Of a stretch of DNA of 64,000 nucleotides, positions 54,201 to 54,369 are shown one piece after another. Position 1 is the stretch's first letter, and each line of letters opens with the position of its first letter. Position numbers and translations under genes: made by a program. Source of the stretch: Marisa cornuarietis (taxonomy: Eukaryota; Mollusca; Gastropoda; Architaenioglossa; Ampullariidae); contig SMMW01000576.1 in the NCBI GenBank assembly GCA_004794655.1, forward strand, positions 2,183,501-2,247,500. Reading direction: 5' to 3'. The notes under the pieces were generated by a model. That model saw only the letters and a list, made by a program, of their open reading frames with translations. It ran no database searches and was not told where the DNA came from.

Positions 54201-54286
54201 CTAAAAAAAATTATTAAAAAGAAAACAAACTGACCTGCAAAGGCACCTGGCAGTACCAGGAGAAGGAATATTACACTGGCCGCCAT
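654..54286 (-). CDS. Apolipophorin / ApoB-like large lipid transfer protein, 44-exon gene
   Basis: Secreted lipoprotein scaffold that would be loaded with lipid in the ER and carry lipids in haemolymph (family knowledge). Exons listed separately join in phase to 11,989 coding nt, about 3,996 residues. That is longer than insect apolipophorin (about 3,300) and close to ApoB scale. Domain order seen: signal peptide (1-17), vitellogenin-N module (about 35-640), DUF1943-like sheet starting with NLTVDLFG and VGGRV (about 660-840), DUF1081-like segment with TMSVDAFLTKVGL and LHTSTAFQGR (846-910), a long beta-strand-rich lipid-binding body (about 1000-3450), vWD domain (about 3507-3665), then a Cys linker and vWA-like tail ending in a C-x2-C-x-C cluster. 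The retained vWD separates it from vertebrate ApoB, and the overall order separates it from MTP. Vitellogenin is less likely because no serine-rich phosvitin is seen. The 3' terminus is uncertain: exon 44 either reads through to a TAA at 574-576 or splices to an exon I cannot identify, possibly beyond position 1. Confidence 0.93.
1443..1643 (-). CDS. Exon 43: vWA-like segment
   Basis: Acceptor GGGAACCCTGCAG|GTGCCC and donor GTCTACG|GTGAGT, phase 1 to 1. Encodes YPYRVGVAKVLVLVPCAACG and LRDLASVLQSHGFVLHVLQ. The preceding intron is 2.64 kb and holds a CR1/L2-like LINE and a SINE. Confidence 0.88.
2130..3540 (-). pseudogene. 5'-truncated CR1/L2-like LINE (RT and 3' end)
   Basis: Reverse transcriptase motifs in order: LLDLSAAFDTIDHSLLLHRL, CGVPQGSVLG, YADDTQLY and the C-terminal LRFLHWLPVRSRIQYK block. 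A frameshift near 2515 moves the tail to another frame, where SFKSALKTHLFLEHYS restores the usual CR1/L2 end. The 3' UTR ends in TATAAAAATCTTCA followed by (ATT)n at about 2149-2167. It lies in intron 42, same orientation as the host gene. Only the RT half remains, the usual 5' truncation. Its 3' tail recurs at 49612-49945. Confidence 0.9.
3537..3657 (-). mobile_element. tRNA-derived SINE, copy 1 (truncated)
   Basis: The minus strand reads GGTGGAACAACGGTAAACGC, CTGTCACCAATGCCCAGGGTTCAGA, then TCTGCATGTGGCATCTGTTG, matching the copies at 47975 and 59825. It abuts the truncated 5' end of the LINE with no gap. Confidence 0.8.
4285..4467 (-). CDS. Exon 42: vWA-like segment start
   Basis: Acceptor CTGCTTCTTTCAG|TGACCT and donor GGACAAG|GTCAGT, phase 1 to 1. 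Encodes CAFPDGREV, then SADVVFVVEESACNEWARS, the vWA-like first strand of apolipophorin tails. The metal-site motif DxSxS is replaced by VEESA. Confidence 0.9.
4538..4576 (-). CDS. Exon 41: 39-nt microexon
   Basis: Acceptor GATTGTTCCACAAG|ACTTTG and donor GGAGCCT|GTAAGT, phase 1 to 1, 13 codons. Encodes DFVLMVHETNVGA. Because length is a multiple of three, skipping would not shift frame. Confidence 0.78.
4666..4810 (-). CDS. Exon 40: Cys linker after vWD
   Basis: Acceptor TTGTTTCAACAG|CTATCG and donor GAGTGCG|GTGAGT, phase 0 to 1. Encodes SEQSVRACVEYVRS, QCRAGEQYRYMCRRKG and TPAEC: five cysteines with the family spacing. Confidence 0.9.
5193..5460 (-). CDS. Exon 39: von Willebrand D domain, C-terminal half
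   Basis: Acceptor CTGCTTTCTGCAG|CATCGG and donor GCACAG|GTATAA, phase 2 to 0. Encodes GISGWYHGRTAGLLGTYDNE, RFNDL and FANSWEVSPNFC, the vWD GLLG-x-YD-N calcium loop and W-x-V end. The CGLCG multimerisation motif of mucin/VWF type domains is absent. Confidence 0.96.
5985..8560 (-). pseudogene. L1/Tx1-clade LINE ORF2 remnant
   Basis: RT blocks in order on the minus strand: DKSPGNDGFPIEFYKLFW (8098 downward), GVITLIPKG, NWRPISLLN, GFMHGRSTANNIRL, LLLVDFEKAFDSI and GCRQGDPLS, then FADDMSLFLDGS in a shifted frame near 7380. Thumb and C-terminal blocks follow as VLGITFSLNLDRLVDINYD (7245 downward), then the terminal C-x2-C...H-x4-C element (CTLCTQSKESIEHLFFDC) near 6200. At least two frameshifts and several stops make it non-functional. 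The 5' endonuclease is missing. It sits in intron 38, sense to the host gene. Confidence 0.9.
8713..8849 (-). CDS. Exon 38: von Willebrand D domain, middle
   Basis: Acceptor GGTGTATAG|GTGAAG and donor TTTACAG|GTGAGG, phase 0 to 2. Encodes VKINEQERDLPFF, VRQQNVVRVQDGD and LVVEMDAPRGIY, the V-x-L/I-N-x6-LP strand pattern of vWD. The 3.25-kb intron that follows holds a Tx1/L1 LINE. Confidence 0.92.
9398..9612 (-). CDS. Exon 37: von Willebrand D domain, N-terminal half
   Basis: Acceptor TTGGTTTCAG|CCTACG. Encodes YGYVMGDQHLVTFDQTHYNF, AGRCSYILSRD, FTVVVNFNN and IIVLLRGVALEVN, a clear vWD opening (H-x-x-TFD, F-x-G-x-C-x-Y-x-L). The donor is AGTAAG|GTACAT; the stronger-looking GACA|GTAAGG three bases earlier would put exon 38 out of frame. 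Confidence 0.95.
9781..9951 (-). CDS. Exon 36: linker to vWD domain
   Basis: Acceptor TTGTCGTCACAG|TGCCGC and donor TATAAAG|GTGAAC, phase 1 to 1. Encodes VPLKSLVEPPDV and SWVTTYIPTRRHSL, matching the VPLKSL linker seen before the vWD domain of apolipophorins. Confidence 0.9.
10088..10460 (-). repeat. 22-bp minisatellite overlapping the exon 35 donor
   Basis: About 16 units of 21-23 bp on the minus strand, each beginning GTGAGTGAAGTG or a variant and ending ACTTACCAG or AACAG. The first unit is the exon end GAAGTGTACCTACCAG, so the authentic donor GTAAGG is a unit junction, and nearly every junction repeats CAG|GTGAGT-like sequence. Confidence 0.88.
10440..10635 (-). CDS. Exon 35: pre-vWD region
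   Basis: Acceptor TATATGACGTAG|GGCGTG and donor CTACCAG|GTAAGG, phase 0 to 1. Encodes GVWAYQYWQVENNAHMALGQ and RVIVYDPQHGELQFEVYLP. The final 16 coding bases are one unit of the intron minisatellite described separately. Confidence 0.92.
10790..10962 (+). repeat. Dispersed repeat, copy A
   Basis: Shares ACTGGGTGAAGTTCAGT, ATTTTCCCCAAAT and CCATGCACAGAAAGA in the same order and spacing with 55795-55970. Family unknown to me. It lies in intron 34. Confidence 0.6.
11448..11722 (-). CDS. Exon 34: helical segment
   Basis: Acceptor GATTGTTAACAG|GTTACA and donor CAGCAG|GTGAGA, phase 1 to 0. Encodes QATQFNGFGKLFTSYPMLG, YRQLAEAANEKMLAALDKL and FSDIVQRPEYQQIYVIGNE, helix-rich. Confidence 0.92.
11953..12073 (-). 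CDS. Exon 33: helical segment
   Basis: Acceptor TGTCCCTTGCAG|AACACG and donor CTTCAAG|GTAATT, phase 0 to 1. Encodes NTRALLEGALGELSRQVAEL and YILVSRQIERKLQ. A long (GAT)n tract lies 60 bp upstream of the acceptor. Confidence 0.85.
12134..12203. repeat. (GAT)n microsatellite
   Basis: About 23 uninterrupted trinucleotides in intron 32. The open frames over it are low-complexity artefacts. Confidence 0.95.
12470..12647 (-). CDS. Exon 32: helical segment with hydrophobic stretch
   Basis: Acceptor TGTATGTTCTCAG|TGAGGC; donor TCTGAC|GTGTTC is weak but is the only GT giving phase 0 for exon 33. Encodes EAVRSLSVEYQLIYNDAQQE and a hydrophobic run AAGLLVIGGLMAL. Without splicing the frame would stop 12 codons later. 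Confidence 0.78.
12797..12845. repeat. Short palindromic element (MITE remnant)
   Basis: Arms GGTGGGCCACTTATAAGA and TCTTTTAAGTGGCCCACC, 18 bp with one mismatch, around a 13-nt loop. CAGGGTGG-C-CACTT resembles ends of small DNA transposons. It lies in intron 31. Confidence 0.6.
12962..13089 (-). CDS. Exon 31: helical segment
   Basis: Acceptor GACGTGCAG|AGGGAG (poor pyrimidine tract, but upstream in-frame TGA and phase leave no other choice); donor CTGTTTTA|GTGAGT, phase 0 to 2. Encodes REIGSVKSQLDIMQRDMRRF and HVRDFGEIANETFTLF. Confidence 0.75.
13160..13226. repeat. (CA)n microsatellite
   Basis: About 33 CA units in intron 30, 70 bp upstream of the exon 31 acceptor on the minus strand. Confidence 0.95.
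13331..13486 (-). CDS. Exon 30: helical segment
   Basis: Tandem acceptor TTTTGCAGCAG|TAC (NAGNAG), so one glutamine may be included or skipped; donor CTACAG|GTTCGT, phase 0. Encodes FSYASSEAFKAAAQAVGQEV and IMEEVREETKPVVEHLQ, an amphipathic helix breaking the strand pattern. Confidence 0.88.
13565..14367 (+). mobile_element. Internally deleted RTE-type LINE with target-site duplication
   Basis: Starts with the RTE leader GGTCCCAAGCCCGGATGA, then endonuclease N-terminus LVAWNVRTLFQTGRLSQTI and ARWTGTGKQVLNSGETI. It jumps near 13980 directly to the extreme C-terminus KLEVFQTKCLRRIQKIF, RRWRWLGHVCRMPPDSIPR and WKSLAVASLARRHNED, with stop and TG at the end. A 14-bp direct repeat ATGTGTTTGCTAAA flanks it exactly (13551-13564 and 14368-14381). 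Nearly all of the endonuclease and RT is missing. It lies antisense to the host gene in intron 29. Confidence 0.9.
14771..14955 (-). CDS. Exon 29: lipid-binding body
   Basis: Acceptor CCTCCCATTTCAG|ATGCTC and donor CTGCAG|GTAAAC, phase 1 to 0. Encodes PQQAVKVSGYLINGNMLQTE and VSETLVTVRLNSSHVLHTRV. The next intron contains an antisense RTE retrotransposon. Confidence 0.93.
15081..15109. repeat. (AC)n microsatellite
   Basis: About 14 AC units followed by ACAGACAG, intron 28. Confidence 0.95.
15156..15321 (-). CDS. Exon 28: ends with a GC donor
   Basis: Acceptor TGATGCTAG|CTCAAA, phase 0. Encodes LKSPFKNVALEGNLIESGNY and NPESKTMDLTFHYDK. The only end that keeps frame with exon 29 is CAAAG|GCTAGT, a GC-AG intron (phase 1). 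A GT donor in the right frame is not present nearby. Confidence 0.82.
15685..16026 (-). CDS. Exon 27: lipid-binding body
   Basis: Acceptor CTCTTAACGCTAG|GAATAT and donor CTGGAG|GTAAGA, 114 codons, phase 0. Encodes EYSLTTETTVNSGNTLVDT, SYSNDPRQLLVLTTRFDD and MTSHVGYTDHLGSMATKVLY. A (TA)n tract begins just beyond the donor. Confidence 0.92.
16847..20195 (-). CDS. Exon 26: giant lipid-binding exon (3,349 nt)
   Basis: Acceptor CATGTCCTGTGTAG|GGCGGA and donor GACAAG|GTGAGT, phase 2 to 0, about 1,117 residues without interruption, over a quarter of the protein. It is a long succession of amphipathic strands separated by turn motifs (D/N-G, P-F-x-D) such as TPFNEVRYIEVNCHT and SPFEEAKKIEVDYTH. Roughly 40-50-residue units share a P-F-x2-x-[KR]-x-[ILV]-x-[VA] look, which is how ApoB-type belts wrap a lipid droplet. 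Single-exon coding of this belt parallels the giant exon 26 of vertebrate APOB; I note the parallel without claiming homology of boundaries. Sequon NETD near the start. Confidence 0.97.
20776..21475. mobile_element. Foldback/MITE-like element with repeat-built inverted ends
   Basis: The left end contains CACTTAATCCCCTAGACTTTTAATCCCTAGGCACTT in pieces of about 10-12 bp, and the right end carries the reverse complement from 21475 inward (GATTAAAAGTCTAGGGA...). Each ~65-80-bp end is itself three to four repeats of a CTTAATCCCTAGACA-like motif. The ~560-bp centre is AT-rich with no coding potential. I could not fix a target-site duplication. It lies in intron 25. Confidence 0.78.
21894..22069 (-). 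CDS. Exon 25: lipid-binding body
   Basis: Acceptor TTTGTTTCCAAAG|ATTTCC and donor ACTAAAAC|GTAAGA, phase 0 to 2. Encodes DGSVTIRVPQREWPVTLTW and LGVGGLFNAVTKT. The following intron holds the foldback element. Confidence 0.9.
22450..23424 (-). CDS. Exon 24: lipid-binding body (975 nt)
   Basis: Acceptor TTTTCGTTGCAG|GCTTCC and donor GTACAG|GTAAGA, 325 codons, phase 0. Repeating strand pattern with W-T-V-D-V-T-Y-P-G-R type motifs, for example GKWTVDVTYPGRRITGKLEG, and long runs of alternating hydrophobic and polar residues. No enzymatic motif. It continues the lipid-binding region of exons 19-26. Confidence 0.95.
24109..24312 (-). CDS. Exon 23: lipid-binding body
   Basis: Acceptor GTTATGCCGCAG|GACATC and donor GACGAG|GTCAGT, 68 codons, phase 0. 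Encodes AEQYLTVRYGKGHSVNYHS and VTVDLSYPGRDVKLNADLS. Confidence 0.92.
24861..25086 (-). CDS. Exon 22: lipid-binding body
   Basis: Acceptor GTTGCGCAG|GAACAT and donor GAGAAG|GTAAAG, phase 2 to 0. Encodes SFPEASLLVTGEGSYKGSLS and EAQVAFSMQASYPEK, beta-strand-rich. Confidence 0.9.
25318..25352. repeat. (CAA/TAA)n microsatellite
   Basis: Interrupted CAACAACAACAATAATAA tract in intron 21. Confidence 0.85.
25515..25779 (-). CDS. Exon 21: lipid-binding body
   Basis: Acceptor CATGTTACAG|TCTCCA and donor TTCACCAT|GTGAGT, phase 1 to 2. Alternating-polarity strands such as KIRYKVDFKMMSQFITVKS and ARTQVDYTVHALS, as expected for an amphipathic beta-strand lipid-binding region. Confidence 0.9.
26456..26494. 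repeat. (CA)n microsatellite
   Basis: About 19 CA units in intron 20. Confidence 0.95.
26635..26910 (-). CDS. Exon 20: lipid-binding body
   Basis: I place the acceptor at CCTCCATAG|TGGCG, giving KANLK joined to LALEETKEMMKALG in phase 1. The nearer-looking AG at about 26938 would create an immediate TAA with exon 19, so it is rejected. Donor GACT|GTAAGC, phase 1. Encodes EVTLTGEQKYSAVLQLIKEL, then strands FFTANVDYKQNKHLKAGLEL. Confidence 0.82.
26979..27117. repeat. Compound (GAA)n-(GAT)n-(GAT)n microsatellite
   Basis: Nine GAA units, then two long GAT blocks split by GGGAAGAATGGTGAAAATAG, in intron 19. The acidic and serine-rich frames across it are artefacts. Confidence 0.93.
27227..27374 (-). 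CDS. Exon 19: lipid-binding body
   Basis: Acceptor ATTACTTACAG|ACAAAC and donor CTGAAAT|GTGAGC, phase 0 to 1. Encodes VLLETPTAKMDRATSLSYSL and ELLSPWKKANLK; SPWKK is a family motif. Confidence 0.88.
27630..27891 (-). CDS. Exon 18: DUF1081-like segment
   Basis: Acceptor GTGATCCACAG|GTCCAA and donor GTACAG|GTGAGA, phase 2 to 0. Encodes SKFFIIHDSSVKEQ, LTGIEMCAAVSFPN and YCPFTGPISVSITLKK, conserved in apolipophorins with paired cysteines. Confidence 0.95.
28313..28495 (-). CDS. Exon 17: DUF1081-like segment
   Basis: Acceptor TTTCCTAACAG|CGGGGC and donor GACTTTCA|GTAAGA, phase 2 to 2. Encodes GAVEVVATMSVDAFLTKVGL and RLHTSTAFQGRMDL, then FPRDQLEILDF. This is diagnostic for the apolipophorin/ApoB branch rather than vitellogenin. 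Confidence 0.95.
28780..29275 (+). pseudogene. LINE 3'-end fragment
   Basis: Plus-strand frame reads KACGIGDEFHYILVCDYFNN then RKINLPKLYFKHPNAVKL with a shift, the C-terminal C-x-G-x2-E-x-H-x4-C zinc-like block of non-LTR ORF2. It is followed by a 3' UTR ending in AATGAATAAAATGTCTAATG repeated. It lies in intron 16, antisense to the host. Confidence 0.65.
29324..29456 (-). CDS. Exon 16: DUF1943-like beta sheet
   Basis: Acceptor GTCTGGCCAG|CTGTGG and donor CAACCCAG|GTAACG, phase 1 to 2. Encodes TVGLPLNLTLNGSASVEVKA (the sheet motif G-PL-LT-NG-A) and QRAFEISANLQP. Two potential N-glycosylation sites. Confidence 0.9.
30023..30245 (-). CDS. Exon 15: DUF1943-like beta sheet
   Basis: Acceptor CCCCCACCTGCAG|TACGGA and donor CCCACAA|GTGAGT, phase 0 to 1. 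Encodes LRAQLYLRVFGNELVY and SHNAMFLDSTLLIPT. Basic stretch RVRGRKGK occurs where insect apolipophorin is cleaved, but it lacks an exact R-x-x-R furin pattern. Confidence 0.92.
30327..30440. repeat. (GT)n and (AC)n short microsatellites
   Basis: A GT7 tract at 30327-30340 and an AC15 tract at 30410-30438 with opposite polarity in intron 14; too short to form a convincing inverted repeat element. Confidence 0.8.
30524..30655 (-). repeat. ~25-bp tandem array beginning at the exon 14 donor
   Basis: Minus-strand units start TAATATAGCACAGTG and end GTATGACATC or a variant; about five copies, one with a ~22-bp insertion. The first unit starts at the donor GTAATA itself. Confidence 0.85.
30656..30851 (-). 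CDS. Exon 14: DUF1943-like beta sheet
   Basis: Acceptor TTATTATTTTAG|GTCAGC and donor TCTACG|GTAATA, phase 2 to 0. Encodes MMNLTVDLFGQSVNLLEVGG and RVQGLQYLLD, with an N-glycosylation sequon NLT. The donor GT is the first base pair of a five-unit tandem array. Confidence 0.94.
31165..31391 (-). CDS. Exon 13: end of helical domain
   Basis: Acceptor TCTTTCTACTTTCAG|GTGGGT and donor CCTCG|GTGAGA, phase 0 to 2. Encodes VGSFVWTHLTNLLETSSP and RRKYSRNYEVSFFNE, the conserved F/YSRNYE junction that leads into the open beta-sheet region. Confidence 0.95.
31483..31568. repeat. (AC)n-(CT)n compound microsatellite
   Basis: About 33 AC units followed by 9-10 CT units, intron 12. Confidence 0.95.
31772..31915 (-). 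CDS. Exon 12: helical domain
   Basis: Acceptor TTTCTGTCGTCAG|AGGAAC and donor AACCAG|GTCAGT, 48 codons, phase 0. Encodes LQMFLRVTEDAELRIAAYLA and VRDALLSEEVNQ, the E-x-RIAAY LLTP motif. The acceptor-side intron begins with a direct duplication. Confidence 0.94.
31931..32022. repeat. Direct duplication beside the exon 12 acceptor
   Basis: GGGAGTGACACGGCTGTTAC recurs as GGGAAGTGACGGACTGTTAC about 50 bp later, each followed by a GACACGTG core. It begins 16 bp from the exon edge. Confidence 0.75.
32590..33025 (-). pseudogene. LINE C-terminal fragment
   Basis: Minus-strand frame SFQGAKQLAVKWTNATFYII and SRQTFFKLFDPVVQSTF matches the post-RT region of non-LTR ORF2 (LFD-x2-V-x-S-x2-LY). A second frame then gives HKCLFCINFTEDEPHVFF near 32640. 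It lies in intron 11, sense to the host. Frame breaks and stops make it dead. Confidence 0.75.
33181..33330 (-). CDS. Exon 11: helical domain
   Basis: Acceptor GACGTCATCTCAG|CTTCTG and donor GCCGAC|GTAAGA, 50 codons, phase 0. Encodes LLLTLRAIGNIGRSETV, the very characteristic LLTP helix signature, then LPMDIRVAAMEAYRRLPC. Confidence 0.95.
33824..33877. repeat. (CAAT)n microsatellite
   Basis: About 13 units, starting 16 bp beyond the exon 10 donor in intron 10. Confidence 0.95.
33894..34073 (-). CDS. Exon 10: helical domain
   Basis: Acceptor TGCCATATGAAG|GCTTTT and donor AAAGAG|GTGATC, 60 codons, phase 0. Encodes FISDTKVRAKALLPVSALV, NNYC and LTRTLGSDCRVS. The pyrimidine tract is modest but phase and homology agree. 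A (CAAT)n microsatellite sits 16 bp beyond the donor. Confidence 0.87.
34537..34702 (-). CDS. Exon 9: helical domain
   Basis: Acceptor CATTTTGCAG|AAAGTT and donor GCTCAG|GTAAAG, phase 2 to 0. Encodes KFFLNALPATGTAAAS, LMSDIL and LAFLPNPSLEVVTAAQ, the conserved helical-superhelix repeats that contact lipid in this family. Confidence 0.93.
35402..35523 (-). CDS. Exon 8: helical domain
   Basis: Acceptor GTTTACAG|GTCCCT and donor GCTAG|GTATAG, phase 0 to 2. Encodes VPGLYGELVYLIRDFSYSDL, then basic SERAR that joins KFFLNALP of exon 9 as RARKFFLNALP, an LLTP hallmark. The donor was chosen because only this cut restores that motif in phase. The first bases lie inside a tandem duplication. Confidence 0.84.
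35511..35733. repeat. ~75-80-bp tandem array covering the exon 8 acceptor
   Basis: GGCCAGGGACCTGTAAACG at 35515 recurs as GGCCAGGGACATGGGTAAC at 35594, followed each time by ACGGGTCAG. A third partial copy ends GTTACGGAAGTAAGAATG. Unit 1 includes the first 13 bases of exon 8 and its AG; in unit 2 the AG has mutated. Confidence 0.8.
36297..36430 (-). CDS. Exon 7: barrel-to-helical transition
   Basis: Acceptor AATCTTGTCTCAG|GTCCGG and donor CCCGAG|GTCAGA, phase 1 to 0. Encodes KKTTLLFEHKHG and IKAKLEEICSATADDIRPE, the start of the alpha-helical lipid-transfer section. Confidence 0.88.
37027..37225 (-). CDS. Exon 6: vitellogenin-N domain
   Basis: Acceptor ACGTGTCGCAG|GCCATC and donor CGCAAAG|GTAGGG, phase 0 to 1. 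Encodes TTYECRHSISSEGRLVTSS, CQEVHVFRPFS and ASQKLTY, typical late strands of the LLTP beta-barrel. A G12 run begins shortly inside the donor-side intron. Confidence 0.9.
38024..38176 (-). CDS. Exon 5: vitellogenin-N domain
   Basis: Acceptor TTTTTATTTTTCAG|GTCGAC and donor CCAAAT|GTGAGC, 51 codons, phase 0. Contains DVTGRCLTMYKV, the conserved D-x2-GxC motif of the LLTP N-module, then VTKVKDILSCQDR. Confidence 0.92.
38376..38621 (-). CDS. Exon 4: vitellogenin-N domain
   Basis: Acceptor CTGCTCCTCAG|CTAACC and donor GAGGAG|GTGAGA, 82 codons, phase 0. Contains PLRFAFYDGAIGEVCPDE and WALNIKRGVLTAFQNSMQ, a conserved LLTP beta-barrel signature (NIKRG-L-FQ). A basic RPLR stretch is present, but too far N-terminal to be the insect apoLp-II/I cleavage site. 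Confidence 0.94.
39200..39360 (-). CDS. Exon 3: start of vitellogenin-N domain
   Basis: Acceptor CTTCGGCAG|AAGCC and donor CTGCGG|GTAAGG, phase 1 to 0. Encodes the first LLTP strands, with FTYQTGRTYEYRYVAETRT followed by DATVLIEVLDSCEMALR. The intron side of the acceptor runs directly into a ~34-bp tandem array. Confidence 0.92.
39369..39495. repeat. ~34-bp tandem array beside the exon 3 acceptor
   Basis: Four units of GAGTAATATTCACAGGATGA plus AATGTAAGTCATA or variants, starting 9 bp from exon 3 on the intron 2 side. Confidence 0.88.
39530..39745 (+). pseudogene. LINE endonuclease-RT linker fragment
   Basis: Plus-strand frame reads SDYFPVPFHLQVDKPGP, SRNLACIDLSAFRADIS and LVTVYNERL, the SDHFPV endonuclease end and IDL-x-AFR-x-DI linker common in CR1/L2-type LINEs. 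It ends at the (CTTT)n tract. Confidence 0.75.
39787..39875. repeat. (CTTG)n-(CTTT)n microsatellite
   Basis: Four CTTG then about 18 CTTT units, intron 2. Confidence 0.95.
40050..41395 (+). pseudogene. Heavily decayed RTE-type LINE
   Basis: Fragments in order: TPDEWKK, QNQAGFRRKMSC, FIDFEKAFDSIHRE, a decayed VKQG box (ACTGGTGTCAAACAGGG), YADD-like codons near 40640, RNMAKVIRE and the end CYCQKKVEVSS. More than ten in-frame stops. It is a fuller but older relative of the copy at 13565. It lies in intron 2, antisense to the host. Confidence 0.82.
43531..43581 (-). CDS. Exon 2: N-terminal cysteine segment
   Basis: Acceptor TTTGTATTTCAG|GG and donor CCAG|GTATGA, phase 1 to phase 1, 51 nt. Encodes GSVDWLSESSSCASRCP, a short Cys-x3-Cys segment like the one that precedes the LLTP N-module. 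Confidence 0.82.
44035..45225 (+). pseudogene. Heavily decayed LINE ORF2
   Basis: Recognisable pieces are LPKYFNELFNVEVVPEKWTK, QASFKKGYSTVNYMFTFSG, a GIKQGDVCSPTIF box at about 44510 and LCLDAVTPNDLVYGE near 45035. Stops and frameshifts throughout. It lies in intron 1, antisense to the host. Confidence 0.72.
45627..45670. repeat. (CAATCAATGAAT)n microsatellite
   Basis: Three and a half 12-bp higher-order units of CAAT/GAAT tetranucleotides in intron 1. Confidence 0.9.
46852..47030 (+). pseudogene. HARBI1-like (PIF/Harbinger) transposase N-terminal remnant
   Basis: Frame from ATG 46852 reads LRRDRIFRERPHPFKIYDEV then DLFDRFRFRRPNITDLLRF, the R-x-FRER-x-P-x3-YD-D-x-EL-x-x-RFRF-R signature at the start of HARBI1/Harbinger nucleases. 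Similarity ends at about residue 58; the DDE catalytic core is absent. It is an intact-looking 118-codon frame, but only its first half is transposase-like. Confidence 0.7.
47292..47352. repeat. (ATA)n microsatellite
   Basis: ACTACTACTACAATAATAATAA tract interrupted by ATCATC, intron 1. Confidence 0.85.
47867..47947. repeat. (CA)n-(CT)n microsatellite
   Basis: About 34 CA then 7 CT units, directly upstream of the SINE at 47975. Confidence 0.95.
47975..48160 (+). mobile_element. tRNA-derived SINE, copy 2
   Basis: CAGTGGAGCAACGGTTAGC holds a Pol III box A match (TGGAGCAACGG), and TCCTGGATTCAGATCTC a decayed box B. The body then continues TCTGCATGTGGCATCTGTTT, and the tail ends CGGCGCAAAACGCCAA. 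Shared with 3537-3657 and 59825-59990. Confidence 0.85.
48200..48280. repeat. (CA)n microsatellite
   Basis: Two CA blocks split by ACGT, directly after the SINE. Confidence 0.93.
49612..49945 (+). mobile_element. Solo 3' tail of the CR1/L2-like LINE
   Basis: AAAACGCACCTCTTCCTTGA, CAATGCTAGTCCTT, TCTCTGTTCCTGTTACTTGG, TTTTAAGCGCTAAGAGCATG and GCGCTATAAAAATCTTCA match, in order, the reverse complement of 2150-2420, ending in (ATT)n. A very 5'-truncated copy in intron 1, antisense to the host. Confidence 0.88.
54235..54286 (-). CDS. Exon 1: signal peptide
   Basis: Begins at the ATG in GGGTCATGGCGGCC and encodes MAASVIFLLLVLPGAFA, a compact hydrophobic core with a small-residue cleavage region (AFA). 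Ends TTTGCAG|GTCAGT, phase 1. This explains why the start is far upstream of the next exon. The first intron is 10.65 kb. Confidence 0.88.
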
Positions 54287-54332
54287 GACCCGGGTACATT
54301 GAAGTGTCACCCGAGGGTAAGCCTCTGTGATA

Positions 54333-54345
54333 AATCCTGTGACCT
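54333..54345 (-). promoter_or_regulatory. DR1-like nuclear-receptor half-site pair (candidate HNF4 site)
   Basis: The minus strand reads AGGTCA, one spacer base, then AGGATT. This is a direct repeat with one-base spacing: the first half is perfect and the second matches at 4 of 6. HNF4 on DR1 sites regulates vertebrate APOB, so the site is suggestive, but it lies about at the start site and one such match can occur by chance. Confidence 0.25.
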
Positions 54346-54362
54346 ATGCGTTGAACTCAGTA

Positions 54363-54369
54363 TTTTATA
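54363..54369 (-). promoter_or_regulatory. TATA box of the apolipophorin-like gene
   Basis: The minus strand reads TATAAAA 77 bp before the start ATG, inside CCTGCCTATAAAATACTG. A start site 28-32 bp downstream falls near 54335-54341, giving a leader of about 50 nt and fitting an uninterrupted first exon. Position and spacing are seen; the start site is inferred. Confidence 0.7.

Larger units (their letters stand above)
43582..54234 (-). other. Intron 1 (10.65 kb): no coding exon seen
   Basis: Bounded by CAG|GTCAGT and TTTCAG|GG. It contains the Harbinger remnant, SINE copy 2, LINE tail, decayed LINE and microsatellites listed separately. The rest, notably 50000-54200, is AT-rich with no similarity I recognise. 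A perfect palindromic CRE core TGACGTCA lies at 52823-52830 and may or may not matter. Confidence 0.8.
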
